64,000 nt of DNA. It comes from Roseibium sediminis. Its GTDB lineage: Bacteria; Pseudomonadota; Alphaproteobacteria; Rhizobiales; Stappiaceae. Location: assembly GCF_008711325.1 (NCBI RefSeq), contig NZ_VXDB01000006.1, forward strand, positions 62,001 to 126,000, written 5' to 3'. Positions 44,693 through 54,251 of this stretch are shown here, piece by piece. Numbering within the stretch: position 1 is the stretch's first letter; every line of letters starts with the position of its first letter. The notes beneath the pieces were generated by a model that saw nothing but the letters and a program-made list of their open reading frames with translations, searched no databases and was not told where the DNA came from. The translations under genes and the position numbers were made by a program.

Positions 44693-45592
44693 ATGAGCGG
44701 CTTGCCTTTTGACCAGCTTGAAGGAGAAATTTGGTATGATGGCGCTTATGTGCCGTGGGCGGATGCCAAGCTCCATGTGCTGAGTCACGGCTTGCATTAT
44801 GGCAGCAGTGTTTTTGAAGGCGAGCGCGCTTATGGCGGCCGCATCTTCAAGTCCGAAGAGCACACAACCCGCCTGCATGCGTCTGCCCGCGAAGTCGGTT
44901 TCGAAATCCCCTTCACCGAAGCACAGATCAATCAGGCCAAGGAAGATTTGCTCAAGCGCATGAACCTGGTTGATGCCTATATTCGTCCGGTCGCCTGGCG
45001 CGGCAGCGAGATGATGGGCATCTCTGCGCAGAAGAACACCATTCACCTGGCGATCGCCGCATGGGAATGGCCGAGCTACTTCGATCCGGCACAAAAGCTC
45101 AAGGGCCTGCGTCTGGACATGGCCCAGTACCGGCGCCCGGACCCGCGCACGGCGCCCTACAAGGCAAAGGCAGCTGGTCTTTACATGATCTGCACCATCT
45201 CCAAGCATGAAGCCGAACGCAAAGGCTATGCGGATGCGCTGATGCTGGACTACCGGGGTCAGATTGCCGAGGCGACCGGTGCAAACGTCTTCTTCATCAA
45301 GGATGGCCAGATCCATACGCCGAAGCCTGATTGCTTCCTCGACGGCATCACCCGCCGCACTGTTATTGACCTTGCCCGCGCTCGTGGCATCGAGGTCATT
45401 GAACGTGCGATGCAGCCTGAAGAAATGGAAGGCTTCGAACAGTGCTTCCTGACCGGGACAGCCGCGGAAGTCACTCCGGTCTCCGAGATCGGGTCTTATT
45501 CGTTCGAGGTTGGTGCCATCACCAAGACCTTGATGGAAGACTATGCTGCTGCAGTGAACCCGAATGGCCAGCTGAAGGCTGCGGTTGCCTGA
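44693..45592 (+). CDS. ilvE: Branched-chain amino acid aminotransferase
   Basis: Pyridoxal-phosphate class IV aminotransferase for Ile, Leu and Val. N-terminus FDQLEGEIWYDGAYVPWADA, the substrate-gating SHGLHYGSSVFEGERAY, APYKAKAAGLYM (the PLP lysine lies in this stretch), GQIAEATGANVFF and FLTGTAAEVTPV near the end. 299 aa from ATG 44693, preceded by GGGAGAG. The last third also matches D-amino-acid aminotransferase, but the N-terminal blocks fit IlvE better. Ends at a terminator. Confidence 0.95.
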   Translation: MSGLPFDQLEGEIWYDGAYVPWADAKLHVLSHGLHYGSSVFEGERAYGGRIFKSEEHTTRLHASAREVGFEIPFTEAQINQAKEDLLKRMNLVDAYIRPVAWRGSEMMGISAQKNTIHLAIAAWEWPSYFDPAQKLKGLRLDMAQYRRPDPRTAPYKAKAAGLYMICTISKHEAERKGYADALMLDYRGQIAEATGANVFFIKDGQIHTPKPDCFLDGITRRTVIDLARARGIEVIERAMQPEEMEGFEQCFLTGTAAEVTPVSEIGSYSFEVGAITKTLMEDYAAAVNPNGQLKAAVA

Positions 45593-45624
45593 TCCTGCGT
45601 ATCAGCGATGTCACGAAACAAATT

Positions 45625-45649
45625 GGCGGGCATTTGGCCCGCCTTTTTT
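45625..45649 (+). terminator. Intrinsic terminator after ilvE
   Basis: Stem GGCGGGC (45625-45631), loop ATTTG, GCCCGCC (45637-45643), then TTTTTT. It overlaps the stop of the opposite-strand MFS gene. Confidence 0.92.
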
Positions 45650-46913
45650 ATTTGGCCGGGTTCTGGGCCTGAAACAGTTTGCCGTTTTCGGCGTAAAGCA
45701 CTGCCAGAAACCCGCCTATCCCGTAGAGCGTATAGGCAAGGGCGAGGGGCTGGATGGTCCCGTCGAACATTTGACCCATGGCAAAGCCGAGAGTCGCGCC
45801 GCCGAGCGTCGTCACAAATCCGATCACGGATGAGGCTGTTCCGGCGATTGCGCCCAGCGGTTCCATTGCCATCGCGTTGAAGTTTGGCCCGATAAAGCCA
45901 AAACTCGCCATGACCCCTGCGCAGAGCAACACAAAGACCCAGAAATCCTGAACGCCCAGAAGGGCGAGGACCAACATCAGGAAGCCGAAGAAGGTGTAGG
46001 ACAGGGTTGCCAGATGCGACAGGCGGCGCATTCCCAGTCGTTCCACAAGACGGGAATTCGTGAACGAGGCAAAGGACATGGCGATTGCAATGGATGCAAA
46101 AACGACGGGAAACAGTGTGCCAAGTTCAAAAATGTCGACGAAGATCTGCTGCGACATGGTGATGAACGAGAAAAGGCCGCCGAATACGAAGGTCATGGCC
46201 AGCATGTATCCCAGACTGATCCGGTTGGTGAGAACCTTCGAGTAGCTGGACAGAATTGCTCCAGCCTGAAGCTTCTGGCGGCGTTCTGCCGGCAAGGTCT
46301 CAGGCAGGCGCACAAAGCACCAGATGAACAGGACCAGCCCCGCCAGCAGCAGGGTCGAAAAGATCCAATGCCAGTCAGCGACCAGAAGGATCACTTGGCC
46401 AATGGAGGGGGCAATGATCGGAACTGCCATGAACACCATCATGATCAGCGACATGACCTTGCCCATCTGCCGTCCGGAATAGCTGTCACGAACAAGTGAT
46501 ACCGCAACAACGCGGGTCGCCGCGCAACCAACACCTTGAATGAAGCGGGCGATCAGAAGATGATCCAGCGTGTCGGCAAACAGGCATCCGATGCTGGCGA
46601 GGGAATACAGGAACAGCCCGCCGAGGAGAATTTTCCGCCGACCCAGAGCGTCGGAGATCGGTCCGAAAAACAACTGGGCAACACCGAAACCAATCATGTA
46701 GGCGATCAGGACCTGCTGGCGGTCGTTCTCGTTCACGATATCGAAGGCTTTGCCGATGTCCGGAAGGGCCGGAAGCATGATGTCCATGGCCAGGGCGTTC
46801 AGCGCCATCAGCGCTGCAACGACAATCACGAATTCCAGAAACAACATGCCCGGGTGCGGCGCAGCCCCCGAACCCTGACTGCCATCCTTGCGCGGTGAAG
46901 CATCGGCGCTCAC
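45648..46913 (-). CDS. MFS exporter, Bcr/CflA-type
   Basis: Twelve-helix drug/metabolite exporter of the Bcr/CflA subfamily, 421 aa. Family cues: DIMLPALPDIGKAFDI in helix 1 region, GFGVAQLFFGPISDALGRRKIL (motif A) and RFIQGVGCAATRVVAVSLVRD (helix 5). GTG 46913 is preferred because AAAGGA lies upstream; a TTG five codons earlier is also in frame. It converges with ilvE and is transcribed after moaED, separated from them by a terminator. Confidence 0.9.
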   Translation of the reverse strand: MSADASPRKDGSQGSGAAPHPGMLFLEFVIVVAALMALNALAMDIMLPALPDIGKAFDIVNENDRQQVLIAYMIGFGVAQLFFGPISDALGRRKILLGGLFLYSLASIGCLFADTLDHLLIARFIQGVGCAATRVVAVSLVRDSYSGRQMGKVMSLIMMVFMAVPIIAPSIGQVILLVADWHWIFSTLLLAGLVLFIWCFVRLPETLPAERRQKLQAGAILSSYSKVLTNRISLGYMLAMTFVFGGLFSFITMSQQIFVDIFELGTLFPVVFASIAIAMSFASFTNSRLVERLGMRRLSHLATLSYTFFGFLMLVLALLGVQDFWVFVLLCAGVMASFGFIGPNFNAMAMEPLGAIAGTASSVIGFVTTLGGATLGFAMGQMFDGTIQPLALAYTLYGIGGFLAVLYAENGKLFQAQNPAK

Positions 46914-46930
46914 GAAAAGTCCTTTCAAAA

Positions 46931-46962
46931 CAAAATGACCGGCAACCCAGAGGATGCCGGTG
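46931..46962 (-). terminator. Intrinsic terminator after moaE
   Basis: ACCGGCA (46939-46945) pairs with TGCCGGT (46956-46962); reading leftward it runs into ATTTTGTTTTG. It ends the moaD-moaE message before the MFS gene. Confidence 0.75.
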
Positions 46963-46999
46963 GCCGGTCTTCAAGATCGGCTTTGGAAACGTCCGTCGG

Positions 47000-47467
47000 T
47001 CAGCTCTGGTCCCAGCGGGTCAGAGCTTCCTCGTCATGGTCCTTTGCGTCCACCCAGCCCTTGTCGCCACCTGCTTTCAGGTGTTCCTTCTTCCAGAAGG
47101 GGGCGCGGGTTTTCAGAAAGTCCATCAGATAGTTGGCTGCATCGAAAGCGGCTTGCCGGTGAGCAGATGCTGCGATGACCAGTACGATGTTTTCGCCGGG
47201 CGCGATCTTGCCGTGACGGTGGATGACCGTCAGGCCTGTCAGCGACCAGCGCTGGGCTGCCTGCCTTGCGATGCGGGTGATTTCCGCCTCAGCCATTCCC
47301 GGGTAATGCTCAAGCTCAAGTGCCGACAACTGGCCACCTTCATCCCGGCAAAGGCCGGTGAAAGTCACCACCGCCCCGATGTCAAAGCGGTCTGCAGTGA
47401 GTTTTCCGGTCTCGGCCGTCAGATCGAAGTTGTCTGCCTGAACGCGGACTGTCGGCTCGATCGCCAT
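47000..47467 (-). CDS. moaE: Molybdopterin synthase catalytic subunit
   Basis: Large subunit of molybdopterin synthase, adding sulfur from MoaD to precursor Z. Visible: VVTFTGLCRDEGGQLSALEL, HYPGMAEAEI, VIHRHGKIAPGENIVLV, and the catalytic-lysine region RAPFWKKEHLK. 155 aa. It starts four bases after the moaD stop, so the two subunits are co-translated. The MOSC gene elsewhere in the window points to use of the same cofactor. Confidence 0.95.
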   Translation of the reverse strand: MAIEPTVRVQADNFDLTAETGKLTADRFDIGAVVTFTGLCRDEGGQLSALELEHYPGMAEAEITRIARQAAQRWSLTGLTVIHRHGKIAPGENIVLVIAASAHRQAAFDAANYLMDFLKTRAPFWKKEHLKAGGDKGWVDAKDHDEEALTRWDQS

Positions 47468-47471
47468 TGTT

Positions 47472-47723
47472 TCAGCCCCCGGTCATCGGCGGGAAAAAGG
47501 CAACTTCCCTTGCGCCTGCGATCAGGGCATCGTGCTCGACATGCTCCTGATCAATGGCAACGCGAATGGCATTTGCCTCTTCAAAGGCCGCAGCATGGTT
47601 GTCATCGATGGTTGCCAGATAGGCGATAAGGTCGGCAACGGTCTTCACTGTTTCAGGCGGGGAGAGGGTTTCTTCTTCCCGTCCGGCCTTTTCGCGAACC
47701 CAGGCAAAATATCGAATGATCAC
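47472..47723 (-). CDS. moaD: Molybdopterin synthase sulfur carrier subunit
   Basis: Ubiquitin-like sulfur carrier, 83 aa. It ends in the required Gly-Gly (FFPPMTGG), where the thiocarboxylate forms, and starts MIIRYFAWVREKAGREEETL. Followed after four bases by moaE and preceded by pgsA 48 bases upstream. Complete for the family. Confidence 0.93.
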   Translation of the reverse strand: MIIRYFAWVREKAGREEETLSPPETVKTVADLIAYLATIDDNHAAAFEEANAIRVAIDQEHVEHDALIAGAREVAFFPPMTGG

Positions 47724-47771
47724 GGCGTTGTGCTTTCTCTTATGGTCGGGAGCAAGCCTGCACCCGGTTGA

Positions 47772-48344
47772 TCAATTCTCGATCAGATGCCCGATACCCG
47801 CCCGGAAATAGTCGTAGCCTGTATATAGTGTCAGGACTGCTGCAATCCATAAGGCCGTCAGTCCGGCGAGGGAGGTGCCCGGAATGACTGCATCTCCGGC
47901 AGGTCCAGCCACCAGTAATGCCACCGCAATCAGCTGTACGGTCGTTTTCCACTTGGCCAGTTGTGTCACCGGGACACTGACCCGTAACTCGGCGAGGAAT
48001 TCGCGCAGGCCCGACACCAGTATTTCGCGGCACAAGATAATGTTGGCGGCCACCAGTGACCATCCGCCAATGGTTCCATCTGCCGCCAGCATCAAAAGAC
48101 AAACGGCAACAAGCAGCTTGTCGGCGATCGGGTCGAGCATGCGTCCCAGCGCAGATTGTTGCTGCCAGGCGCGCGCCAGATAGCCGTCAAAGAAATCGGT
48201 GATTGCCGCAACCACAAAAAGAGCGAAAGCAATCCAGCGTGCCGTGTGTCCCTCGAAATAGAAACAGGCCGCGACAGCCGGGACGGCCGCTATGCGCCCA
48301 TATGTCAGGAGGTTGGGCAGGCTGAGCGCTACGTTTCTTTTCAT
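47772..48344 (-). CDS. pgsA: Phosphatidylglycerophosphate synthase
   Basis: CDP-diacylglycerol--glycerol-3-phosphate phosphatidyltransferase, first step to phosphatidylglycerol. CDP-alcohol phosphotransferase motif: ITDFFDGYLAR, then GRMLDPIADKLL. Four or more helices, 190 aa. N-terminus SLPNLLTYGRIAAVPA is typical. Phosphatidylglycerol is also the lipid donor for lgt in this window. Starts an operon-like run pgsA-moaD-moaE; the conserved upstream neighbour uvrC is about 4 kb away here. Confidence 0.95.
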   Translation of the reverse strand: MKRNVALSLPNLLTYGRIAAVPAVAACFYFEGHTARWIAFALFVVAAITDFFDGYLARAWQQQSALGRMLDPIADKLLVAVCLLMLAADGTIGGWSLVAANIILCREILVSGLREFLAELRVSVPVTQLAKWKTTVQLIAVALLVAGPAGDAVIPGTSLAGLTALWIAAVLTLYTGYDYFRAGIGHLIEN

Positions 48345-48468
48345 CTAGTCCGGTATTTCAGTCTGGTGGCTGGCGATGCAAGGCGATACCTGCTTGCGGT
48401 GACAGTGAAACGCTGAACCAAGCCTTGGGACAGCTGTTCCCCAAGCCCTTTCTAGCGTGCCACCATCT

Positions 48469-48759
48469 TCAAGTGAAGATCGAATCTCCCTGCTGGTCGA
48501 TCATCACCTTGGCTTTTCTGACCATATGGGTAGCGGCTTCGTCTTCGCTCGGCATTGTGTCCGCGCGCACGAAGACATGAACCTTCCGCTCTTCGCCGGC
48601 GTCCTTTTCGATCCGTCCTGCAACTTGCCACTGGCCACCCGCCGGGCGTGGTTCGGCAATGATCTCGTAGCCTTCGTAAAGTTCCGCCGGTCTGGAAGAC
48701 CCCTTCTTGCCGGATCCATCGCCAGAACCGAACAGGCCCTTGAGGAGTTTGCCAATCAT
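48469..48759 (-). CDS. HlyU family protein
   Basis: A 96-residue protein of the HlyU family, named after a Vibrio haemolysin activator; the alphaproteobacterial members are of unproven function. Reads MIGKLLKGLFGSGDGSGKKG then LYEGYEIIAEPRPAGGQWQV, VHVFVRADTM and VRKAKVMIDQQGD. Its ATG overlaps the tdk stop (ATGA). It has no obvious helix-turn-helix by eye, so a DNA-binding role is not secure. Confidence 0.85.
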   Translation of the reverse strand: MIGKLLKGLFGSGDGSGKKGSSRPAELYEGYEIIAEPRPAGGQWQVAGRIEKDAGEERKVHVFVRADTMPSEDEAATHMVRKAKVMIDQQGDSIFT

Positions 48760-49382
48760 TTTGCCACCTTCGCCGTTGTCTCGTCATTTGCCGGTGCTGC
48801 CTCGCGGCGCAGCTGGCGTTTGCTCCAGTGATGGCGGCACAGGGAAACGTAGGTGTCGTTGCCTCCGATCACGACCTGATTGCCTTCCTCGGCGAACCGT
48901 CCGTTCTCGTCCAGCCGTGCAACCATCGTCGCCTTGCGTCCGCACCAGCAGATTGTCTTGATTTCCTTCAGATTGTCCGCAATTGCAAGCAGTGCGGCAC
49001 TTCCGGGGAATAGCTTGCCTTGAAAATCGGTTCGAAGACCAAAGCACATGACCGGCACTCTGAGTTGATCTGCAACCCTCGCCAGCTGCCACACCTGCTC
49101 TTCTGTCAGGAATTGCGCCTCGTCGACAAAGACGGCATGAACCGGTTTTTCGTCCATCGTGCGTGCCACATGCTCGAATATGTCGTCGGCCGATCCGAAG
49201 ATTTCCGCATCCGACCCAAGGCCGATGCGTGAGGCGATCCGCCCCTTGCCCGCGCGATCATCAATGGCGGCGATCATGAGCAGCGTGTTCATGCCGCGTT
49301 CGACGTAATTGTAGGACGCCTGCAGGAGAACCGTCGACTTGCCGGCATTCATCGAGGAGTAGTTGAAATAGAGCTTGGCCAT
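48756..49382 (-). CDS. tdk: Thymidine kinase
   Basis: Phosphorylates thymidine for salvage into dTMP. P-loop SSMNAGKSTVLLQASYNY, the lid VDEAQFL, and the zinc-lasso cysteines in TICWCGRKATMVARL and SLCRHHW. 208 aa is standard type II. Coupled to hlyU by a four-base overlap. The upstream side holds an inverted-repeat element at 49487-49534 and the nuclease gene. Confidence 0.95.
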   Translation of the reverse strand: MAKLYFNYSSMNAGKSTVLLQASYNYVERGMNTLLMIAAIDDRAGKGRIASRIGLGSDAEIFGSADDIFEHVARTMDEKPVHAVFVDEAQFLTEEQVWQLARVADQLRVPVMCFGLRTDFQGKLFPGSAALLAIADNLKEIKTICWCGRKATMVARLDENGRFAEEGNQVVIGGNDTYVSLCRHHWSKRQLRREAAPANDETTAKVAK

Positions 49383-49486
49383 TTTGTTTTTCTTTAGTCT
49401 GGCGTCAGAATCGCTGGTGTGCGGTCATATTCGCCAACACGGCAGGCAAGCTCAATGGTGCAGAGCCAATTCCACGATTCTTTAGG

Positions 49487-49534
49487 CTAGGCTGTGTGGA
49501 CGGATTAGCGCTGTATTTCGTCCACATAGCCTAG
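49487..49534. repeat. 48-bp hairpin element of the AGGCTGTGTGGACG family
   Basis: Arms CTAGGCTGTGTGGACG (49487-49502) and CGTCCACATAGCCTAG (49519-49534), one mismatch in 16, around a 16-base loop. The first 32 bases match the left arm of the 268-bp element at 56157 in 27 of 32 positions. The right arm includes the TAG stop codon of the nuclease gene on the minus strand. Looks like two element ends joined with the inside lost. Confidence 0.8.
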
Positions 49535-50568
49535 GGTTTCCTGTGAACCGTCGCGATCAAGGGCAGATGGTCAGAGCCGATGTCCGGTCCAAGGGTTGTT
49601 GCTCCCGTTACGAGGTCCGAAGAGACAGCAATATGATCAACAACTGCGCCCAGAACCCAATGCAGGCGATAGTCATAAAAGAAGCGTGTTGTTTGCGGCA
49701 GACCGTCCGGAAATGTTGTCGTCAGACCTGTTCTTTTCAGGAATGAGGCAAACTGGCCCGACCAGGGAGAGGTGTTCCAGTCCCCCATGACGATGATCGG
49801 AGCCGAGGACTGCTGCCTGCGTTTCAAAATCGCGTCCTGCAGCATGGCGAGATACCGTTGCCGGTCTTCCCATCTGGACGGGGTGCGTGGGCTGTTGGGA
49901 TGAACCGCGAAGAGTTGCACGGGGCCGTCGGGGGTTTCCAGATCGACAATGACAATCTCCCGGTAGGAACCGCGGTCAGCGAGATCTGTCGCCGGAACCT
50001 CGATCATTTCCGTGTTCAAGACGGGAAATCTCGAGAAAACGGACGTTTGCCCCAATCGTCCACGGATCAGCGTTTGCGGATAGGGCCCAGTACCCTCTAT
50101 CTCTGCAAGACCAGCCTCTGCCAACCAACGGTCCTGTTGCCACCAGAATGTTTCCTGAAGCAGCAGGATGTCCGGGTTTTCTCTTTCAAGGAACGCTGTC
50201 AGGACAGGGTCTTGCAGGTTGAGGCGCTCGATATTGATGGAGACGAATTTCACGCCGGCACCGGTTTGTGGCTGGCTTGAGCCGGCAACGGAAACAGTGC
50301 GGAGTGCCGTCAGTCCCGCCAACATGCCGACAAGGAGAAACAGCACGAACGAGCAGTTCCAGAACAGGCGATTGCGGAGCTGAATGAGCGTTCCCATAAC
50401 AGCGCAGAAAATTATCCCTGCTGCTGCGCCTCCCAGAAACTGCCTCTGGAAAAAGGACATGTTGTCCGTGAACCAGATGTGGGGAAAGGCGTAGCTGCTC
50501 AGGCCGAGGAAACAGAAGGCGAGCGCGACCAGAAGCGAGATCCAGCAGAGAAACCGAATTCCGGCCAT
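49531..50568 (-). CDS. Endonuclease/exonuclease/phosphatase family protein, membrane-anchored
   Basis: An EEP-superfamily hydrolase, 345 aa. The N-terminal 90 residues are hydrophobic with about three helices (AGIRFLCWISLLVALAFCFL first), so it is membrane-anchored. The C-terminal catalytic domain shows DILLLQETFWW (metal Glu), IVMGDWNTSPWSGQF and IGSDHLPLIATV (catalytic Asp-His). Target unknown; may act on phospholipid head groups or nucleic acid. The stop TAG lies in an inverted-repeat element. Confidence 0.88.
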   Translation of the reverse strand: MAGIRFLCWISLLVALAFCFLGLSSYAFPHIWFTDNMSFFQRQFLGGAAAGIIFCAVMGTLIQLRNRLFWNCSFVLFLLVGMLAGLTALRTVSVAGSSQPQTGAGVKFVSINIERLNLQDPVLTAFLERENPDILLLQETFWWQQDRWLAEAGLAEIEGTGPYPQTLIRGRLGQTSVFSRFPVLNTEMIEVPATDLADRGSYREIVIVDLETPDGPVQLFAVHPNSPRTPSRWEDRQRYLAMLQDAILKRRQQSSAPIIVMGDWNTSPWSGQFASFLKRTGLTTTFPDGLPQTTRFFYDYRLHWVLGAVVDHIAVSSDLVTGATTLGPDIGSDHLPLIATVHRKP

Positions 50569-50602
50569 GTCGATTGCCTTCTGTCCGTCGTTTTCAGGTG
50601 GC

Positions 50603-52153
50603 TCAGGACAACCGAACCTTGGCCAGCGGGCCGAGCGCTTCCGTCAACGAGCCCAGGTGCTCGGCATTGTCCGCGCCAAATCCAATCCGGGCAGAAGCCG
50701 AGACATTCGCAGGTGCACTGGTTTCTGCCGTTTCCCGCTCGACATAGGCAGCGTCGTGCGGAAGGCCAACGTGGGTGAGCAGTTTTTCCAGCTCTTCCTT
50801 GCGATTGTTGATCAGGGCCTCATACGAGACATGGTGCATCTGGATGGGAAGGACCTGCGACCAGTGATCCACGAGGTCGCCATAGGTCTTGTAGTGATGG
50901 CCGATGCTTTCCTGATCGATCATGTAATTGTGCCCGTGGCCCAGTTCGCTGGTGTAGATCGCGGCACAGGCGTCCAGCGGCGAGCGGAACGCGTGGACGA
51001 AGCTTGCATTGGGAAACAGGAGCGCCAGCAACCAGAGGTGCTGATAGTTGAAGAGGTTGGTGTCGACGATCCGCCGTGCCTTCTTGTCGACGGCTTCCAG
51101 AGCCTTCAGATAGCCGCTGCCGATCTTCTTGAGGTCCTTTTCCTCAAGGTGCAATGCATGGCGAAAATAGGCTGGCGAGACGTCTTCGCCTTCGGCAAGA
51201 CGCATGCCAAGGGCAGAGAAATAACCGATCTCTCCGCCGGTCCGCACATTCGGATGTCGGGCCAGCAGAGCCTCGATTTCCTGACAGCCGGATTCAGGCA
51301 TGCCGAGTACGAAGATGGGTCGATCCGTCGTAAGAGCCACGTCGCGGCGCTCGGCAAAATACTCCGGCGTGAACACGTCCTTGCAGGTCTTTACCTGCCA
51401 GTCCCGAAGACCCTTGTTGTAGGGGCGATGCAACGCTGAACGGTCGTTGGCGTGATGGGAGAATGAGGTCGCCCAGTCGCCATTTCGTTCTGCAATGGCT
51501 GCGGCCGCACGGGACAGTTTGTACCAGTGTTCCGGCTCAAGGGACGCATTCCGCTCGGCGAGAAGGCTGCCGATGCGCTCCGCGATGTCTGCGGCATCTT
51601 CACGACCTTCTGCTCTCGCTGCTTCAACGAGGGCTTCCGGGTTCTGCGGGTCCTTCTCCAGCGCCTTGTTCAAAAGCTCATCAGCCTTTGCAACATGCCC
51701 CAGCGAGCGGTGATGGCGGCTCAGGATAGCAAGCAGGCTGATGTTGTCCGGAGCATAATTTAGGGCTGTTTCGTAGGACTGGATCGCAAGGTCTGCCTTG
51801 CCCTGTTCTGCAAAGACTTCACCAAGGGCGATGTGACCTTGCGGTGATTTCGGTGCAAGGGCCGTGGCACGTGTGGCCATCTTGTAGGCGGCCGTTGCAT
51901 CGCCAAGGCGAAGAAGAACGCTCGAAAAGGTGGAAAAGACGAAGGGCTGCTCCGTTGCCACCTTGGATGCGGCATCCAGCAAGGCAAGGGCGGAGATCAG
52001 GTCGTTTTTCTGGATGGCAACGATCGCGAGCGTGTAATTGATGCGTGCGTTTGCCGGATCCAGATTGCGGAGCTGCACCAGAATCGCTTCCGCCTGATTG
52101 AAATCTTTTTGTTCAATAAATGAAATGGCTTCTTCGAGGGTCGGAGCGCTCAT
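50603..52153 (-). CDS. TPR-repeat sulfotransferase family protein
   Basis: A 516-residue cytosolic protein. Residues 1-230 are tetratricopeptide repeats (NQAEAILVQLRNLDPANARI, APKSPQGHIALGEVFAEQGK), and the C-terminal half is a sulfotransferase: PAPS-loop-like IFVLGMPESGCQEIEALLAR near residue 290, EIGYFSALGM, VHAFRSPLDACAAI and YEALINNRKEELEKLL. Such two-domain proteins sulfate glycans or peptides; the acceptor is unknown. It lies between uvrC and the nuclease gene, in an accessory block. Confidence 0.88.
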   Translation of the reverse strand: MSAPTLEEAISFIEQKDFNQAEAILVQLRNLDPANARINYTLAIVAIQKNDLISALALLDAASKVATEQPFVFSTFSSVLLRLGDATAAYKMATRATALAPKSPQGHIALGEVFAEQGKADLAIQSYETALNYAPDNISLLAILSRHHRSLGHVAKADELLNKALEKDPQNPEALVEAARAEGREDAADIAERIGSLLAERNASLEPEHWYKLSRAAAAIAERNGDWATSFSHHANDRSALHRPYNKGLRDWQVKTCKDVFTPEYFAERRDVALTTDRPIFVLGMPESGCQEIEALLARHPNVRTGGEIGYFSALGMRLAEGEDVSPAYFRHALHLEEKDLKKIGSGYLKALEAVDKKARRIVDTNLFNYQHLWLLALLFPNASFVHAFRSPLDACAAIYTSELGHGHNYMIDQESIGHHYKTYGDLVDHWSQVLPIQMHHVSYEALINNRKEELEKLLTHVGLPHDAAYVERETAETSAPANVSASARIGFGADNAEHLGSLTEALGPLAKVRLS

Positions 52154-52199
52154 CTGTGACCTTTTCCTTCAAAAGACGAGCGCCTCTCCTAACAGCTTT

Positions 52200-54179
52200 C
52201 TAGCTTTCATGGAAATGATTGTAGACAATTTTGGCCACTGCTTCGGAAATTCCGGGAACAGCTGTCAAATCCTCCAGACCCGCCTTGGAAACCGCCTTCG
52301 CGGTCCCGAAGTGCCGCAGCAGAGCGCGTTTTCGGGTCGGGCCAATTCCGGCGATTTCATCCAGCGGATTCTTCGTGATGTCCTTCTTCCGCCTCGCCCG
52401 GTGGGAGCCGATGGCGAAGCGGTGAGCTTCGTCCCGCAAGCGCTGAACGAAATAGAGCACGGGATCGCGCTCGGGCAGCATGAAGGACGGGCGTCCGGCG
52501 ATGAAGAACTTTTCTCGGCCTGCATCACGGTCCGGTCCCTTGGCAATGCCGACCAGCGGTACATCGGTCAATCCGAGGCCTTCCAGTGTTTCGCGAGCTG
52601 CGGTCAACTGCCCCTGACCGCCATCGATGAGAACAAGGTCCGGCCATGCTGGCACGTCGGTCTGGGTCGTTTCTGTGGTGTCGGCGTCATCAGTTACGCT
52701 TGCGTCTTCATCTGTGCGCGCATGCTCCTTCATCAAGCGTGCAAAGCGACGCGTCAGAACTTCACGCATCATGCCGTAATCGTCGCCGGGTGTCAGATCT
52801 TCCGACTTGATGTTGAACTTGCGGTAATGCGCCTTGGCGAGCCCTTCCGGGCCGGCAACGATCATGCCGCCAACGGCGTTCGTTCCCATGATGTGGGAGT
52901 TGTCATAGACCTCGATCCGGCGTGGCGGAGCGGGCAGATCAAAGGCTTCGGCAACACCGGCCAGAAGACGGGCCTGACTTGATGTTTCTGCAAGTCTACG
53001 ACCCAGCGCTTCCTTTGCATTGCGGATGGCGTGATCTACCAGATCCTTCTTCTCGCCGCGCTTTGGCACGGAGATTTCAACCTTGCGCCCCATGCGTTCG
53101 CTCAGGGCTTGCGCAAGCAGGTCCTGTTCCTCTGCCGGGTGAGACAACAGGATCAGGCGCGGCGCTGGCTTGTCGTCATAGAACTGCGCGAGAAAACTCT
53201 CCAGAATATCGGGCTCTTCAAAGCTCTTGTCGGCCTTTGGGAAATAGGCACGATTGCCCCAGTTCTGTCCGGTGCGGAAGAAAAACACCTGAACGCAGCT
53301 TTGCCCGCCCTCCTGATGAATGGCGAAAACGTCGGCTTCCTCGACTGTCTGCGGATTGATGCCCTGATGGGCCTGCACATGGGAGAGGGCAGCCAGACGA
53401 TCGCGGCAGATCGCGGCGCGTTCGAAATCCAGAACTTCCGAGGCCGCTTCCATCTGGCTGGCAAGCTCCTTCTTCACTGCCGGACTGCGGCCAGAGAGGA
53501 ACGCTTTTGCTTCGTCCACGAGCTCGGCATAGCCTTCGGTGCTGATTTGTCCGGTGCAAGGGCCGGCGCAGCGCTTGATCTGGTACTGAAGGCAGGGGCG
53601 GGATCGGTTCTCGTAATAGCTGTCGGAACAGTTGCGGATCAGGAACGCCTTTTGCAGCGCGTTGATGGTTCGGTCGACCGCACCGGCAGACGCAAAGGGA
53701 CCGAAATAATCCCCCTTGCGCTTGCGGGCGCCGCGATGCTTGACGATGGCGGCGGACTCGTGGTCGCCGGTGATCAGGATGTAGGGAAACGACTTGTCGT
53801 CGCGCAGCAGAACATTGAAGCGAGGGCGCAGCCGTTTGATCAGGTTGGCTTCCAGCAGCAGCGCTTCGGGTTCGGTTTGGGTGACCACGAATTCCATGGC
53901 AGCAGTCGACATGATCATCCGCATGATCCGGTTCGACTGCCCTTGAAGGCGGGTATAGCTGGTGACCCGCTTTTTCAGGTTCCGGGCCTTGCCCACGTAA
54001 AGGACGTCGCCCTTTTCGTCGAACATCCGATAGACGCCGGGGCTGTTCGGCAGGCGCTTCACCTGATCGATGATGACATCGACCCCCTTGCGGACCGGCT
54101 CCCCCTGTTCGGCATCCGACAGGTCAAGCGTCCTGGATGGATCTGCTTCGGTCTCGTTCATGTCATCGGAAATTGTCAT
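52200..54179 (-). CDS. uvrC: Excinuclease ABC subunit C
   Basis: Makes both incisions in nucleotide excision repair, with UvrB. GIY-YIG domain ([23 protein letters not shown] at about 45-75), UVR-type UvrB-binding helix near residue 225-260, UvrC RNase H-like core ([20 protein letters not shown] and [11 protein letters not shown]) and tandem helix-hairpin-helix ([29 protein letters not shown]) at the end. 659 aa, complete. In many relatives pgsA, moaD and moaE follow directly; here five genes intervene. Confidence 0.97.
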   Translation of the reverse strand: MTISDDMNETEADPSRTLDLSDAEQGEPVRKGVDVIIDQVKRLPNSPGVYRMFDEKGDVLYVGKARNLKKRVTSYTRLQGQSNRIMRMIMSTAAMEFVVTQTEPEALLLEANLIKRLRPRFNVLLRDDKSFPYILITGDHESAAIVKHRGARKRKGDYFGPFASAGAVDRTINALQKAFLIRNCSDSYYENRSRPCLQYQIKRCAGPCTGQISTEGYAELVDEAKAFLSGRSPAVKKELASQMEAASEVLDFERAAICRDRLAALSHVQAHQGINPQTVEEADVFAIHQEGGQSCVQVFFFRTGQNWGNRAYFPKADKSFEEPDILESFLAQFYDDKPAPRLILLSHPAEEQDLLAQALSERMGRKVEISVPKRGEKKDLVDHAIRNAKEALGRRLAETSSQARLLAGVAEAFDLPAPPRRIEVYDNSHIMGTNAVGGMIVAGPEGLAKAHYRKFNIKSEDLTPGDDYGMMREVLTRRFARLMKEHARTDEDASVTDDADTTETTQTDVPAWPDLVLIDGGQGQLTAARETLEGLGLTDVPLVGIAKGPDRDAGREKFFIAGRPSFMLPERDPVLYFVQRLRDEAHRFAIGSHRARRKKDITKNPLDEIAGIGPTRKRALLRHFGTAKAVSKAGLEDLTAVPGISEAVAKIVYNHFHES

Positions 54180-54251
54180 GCCATCAATTTAGGGAGCGAC
54201 CGGCGAGAGGGGAAGCCGTCATTCCGGCAGGCATGGTTCCGTCGACAGATA

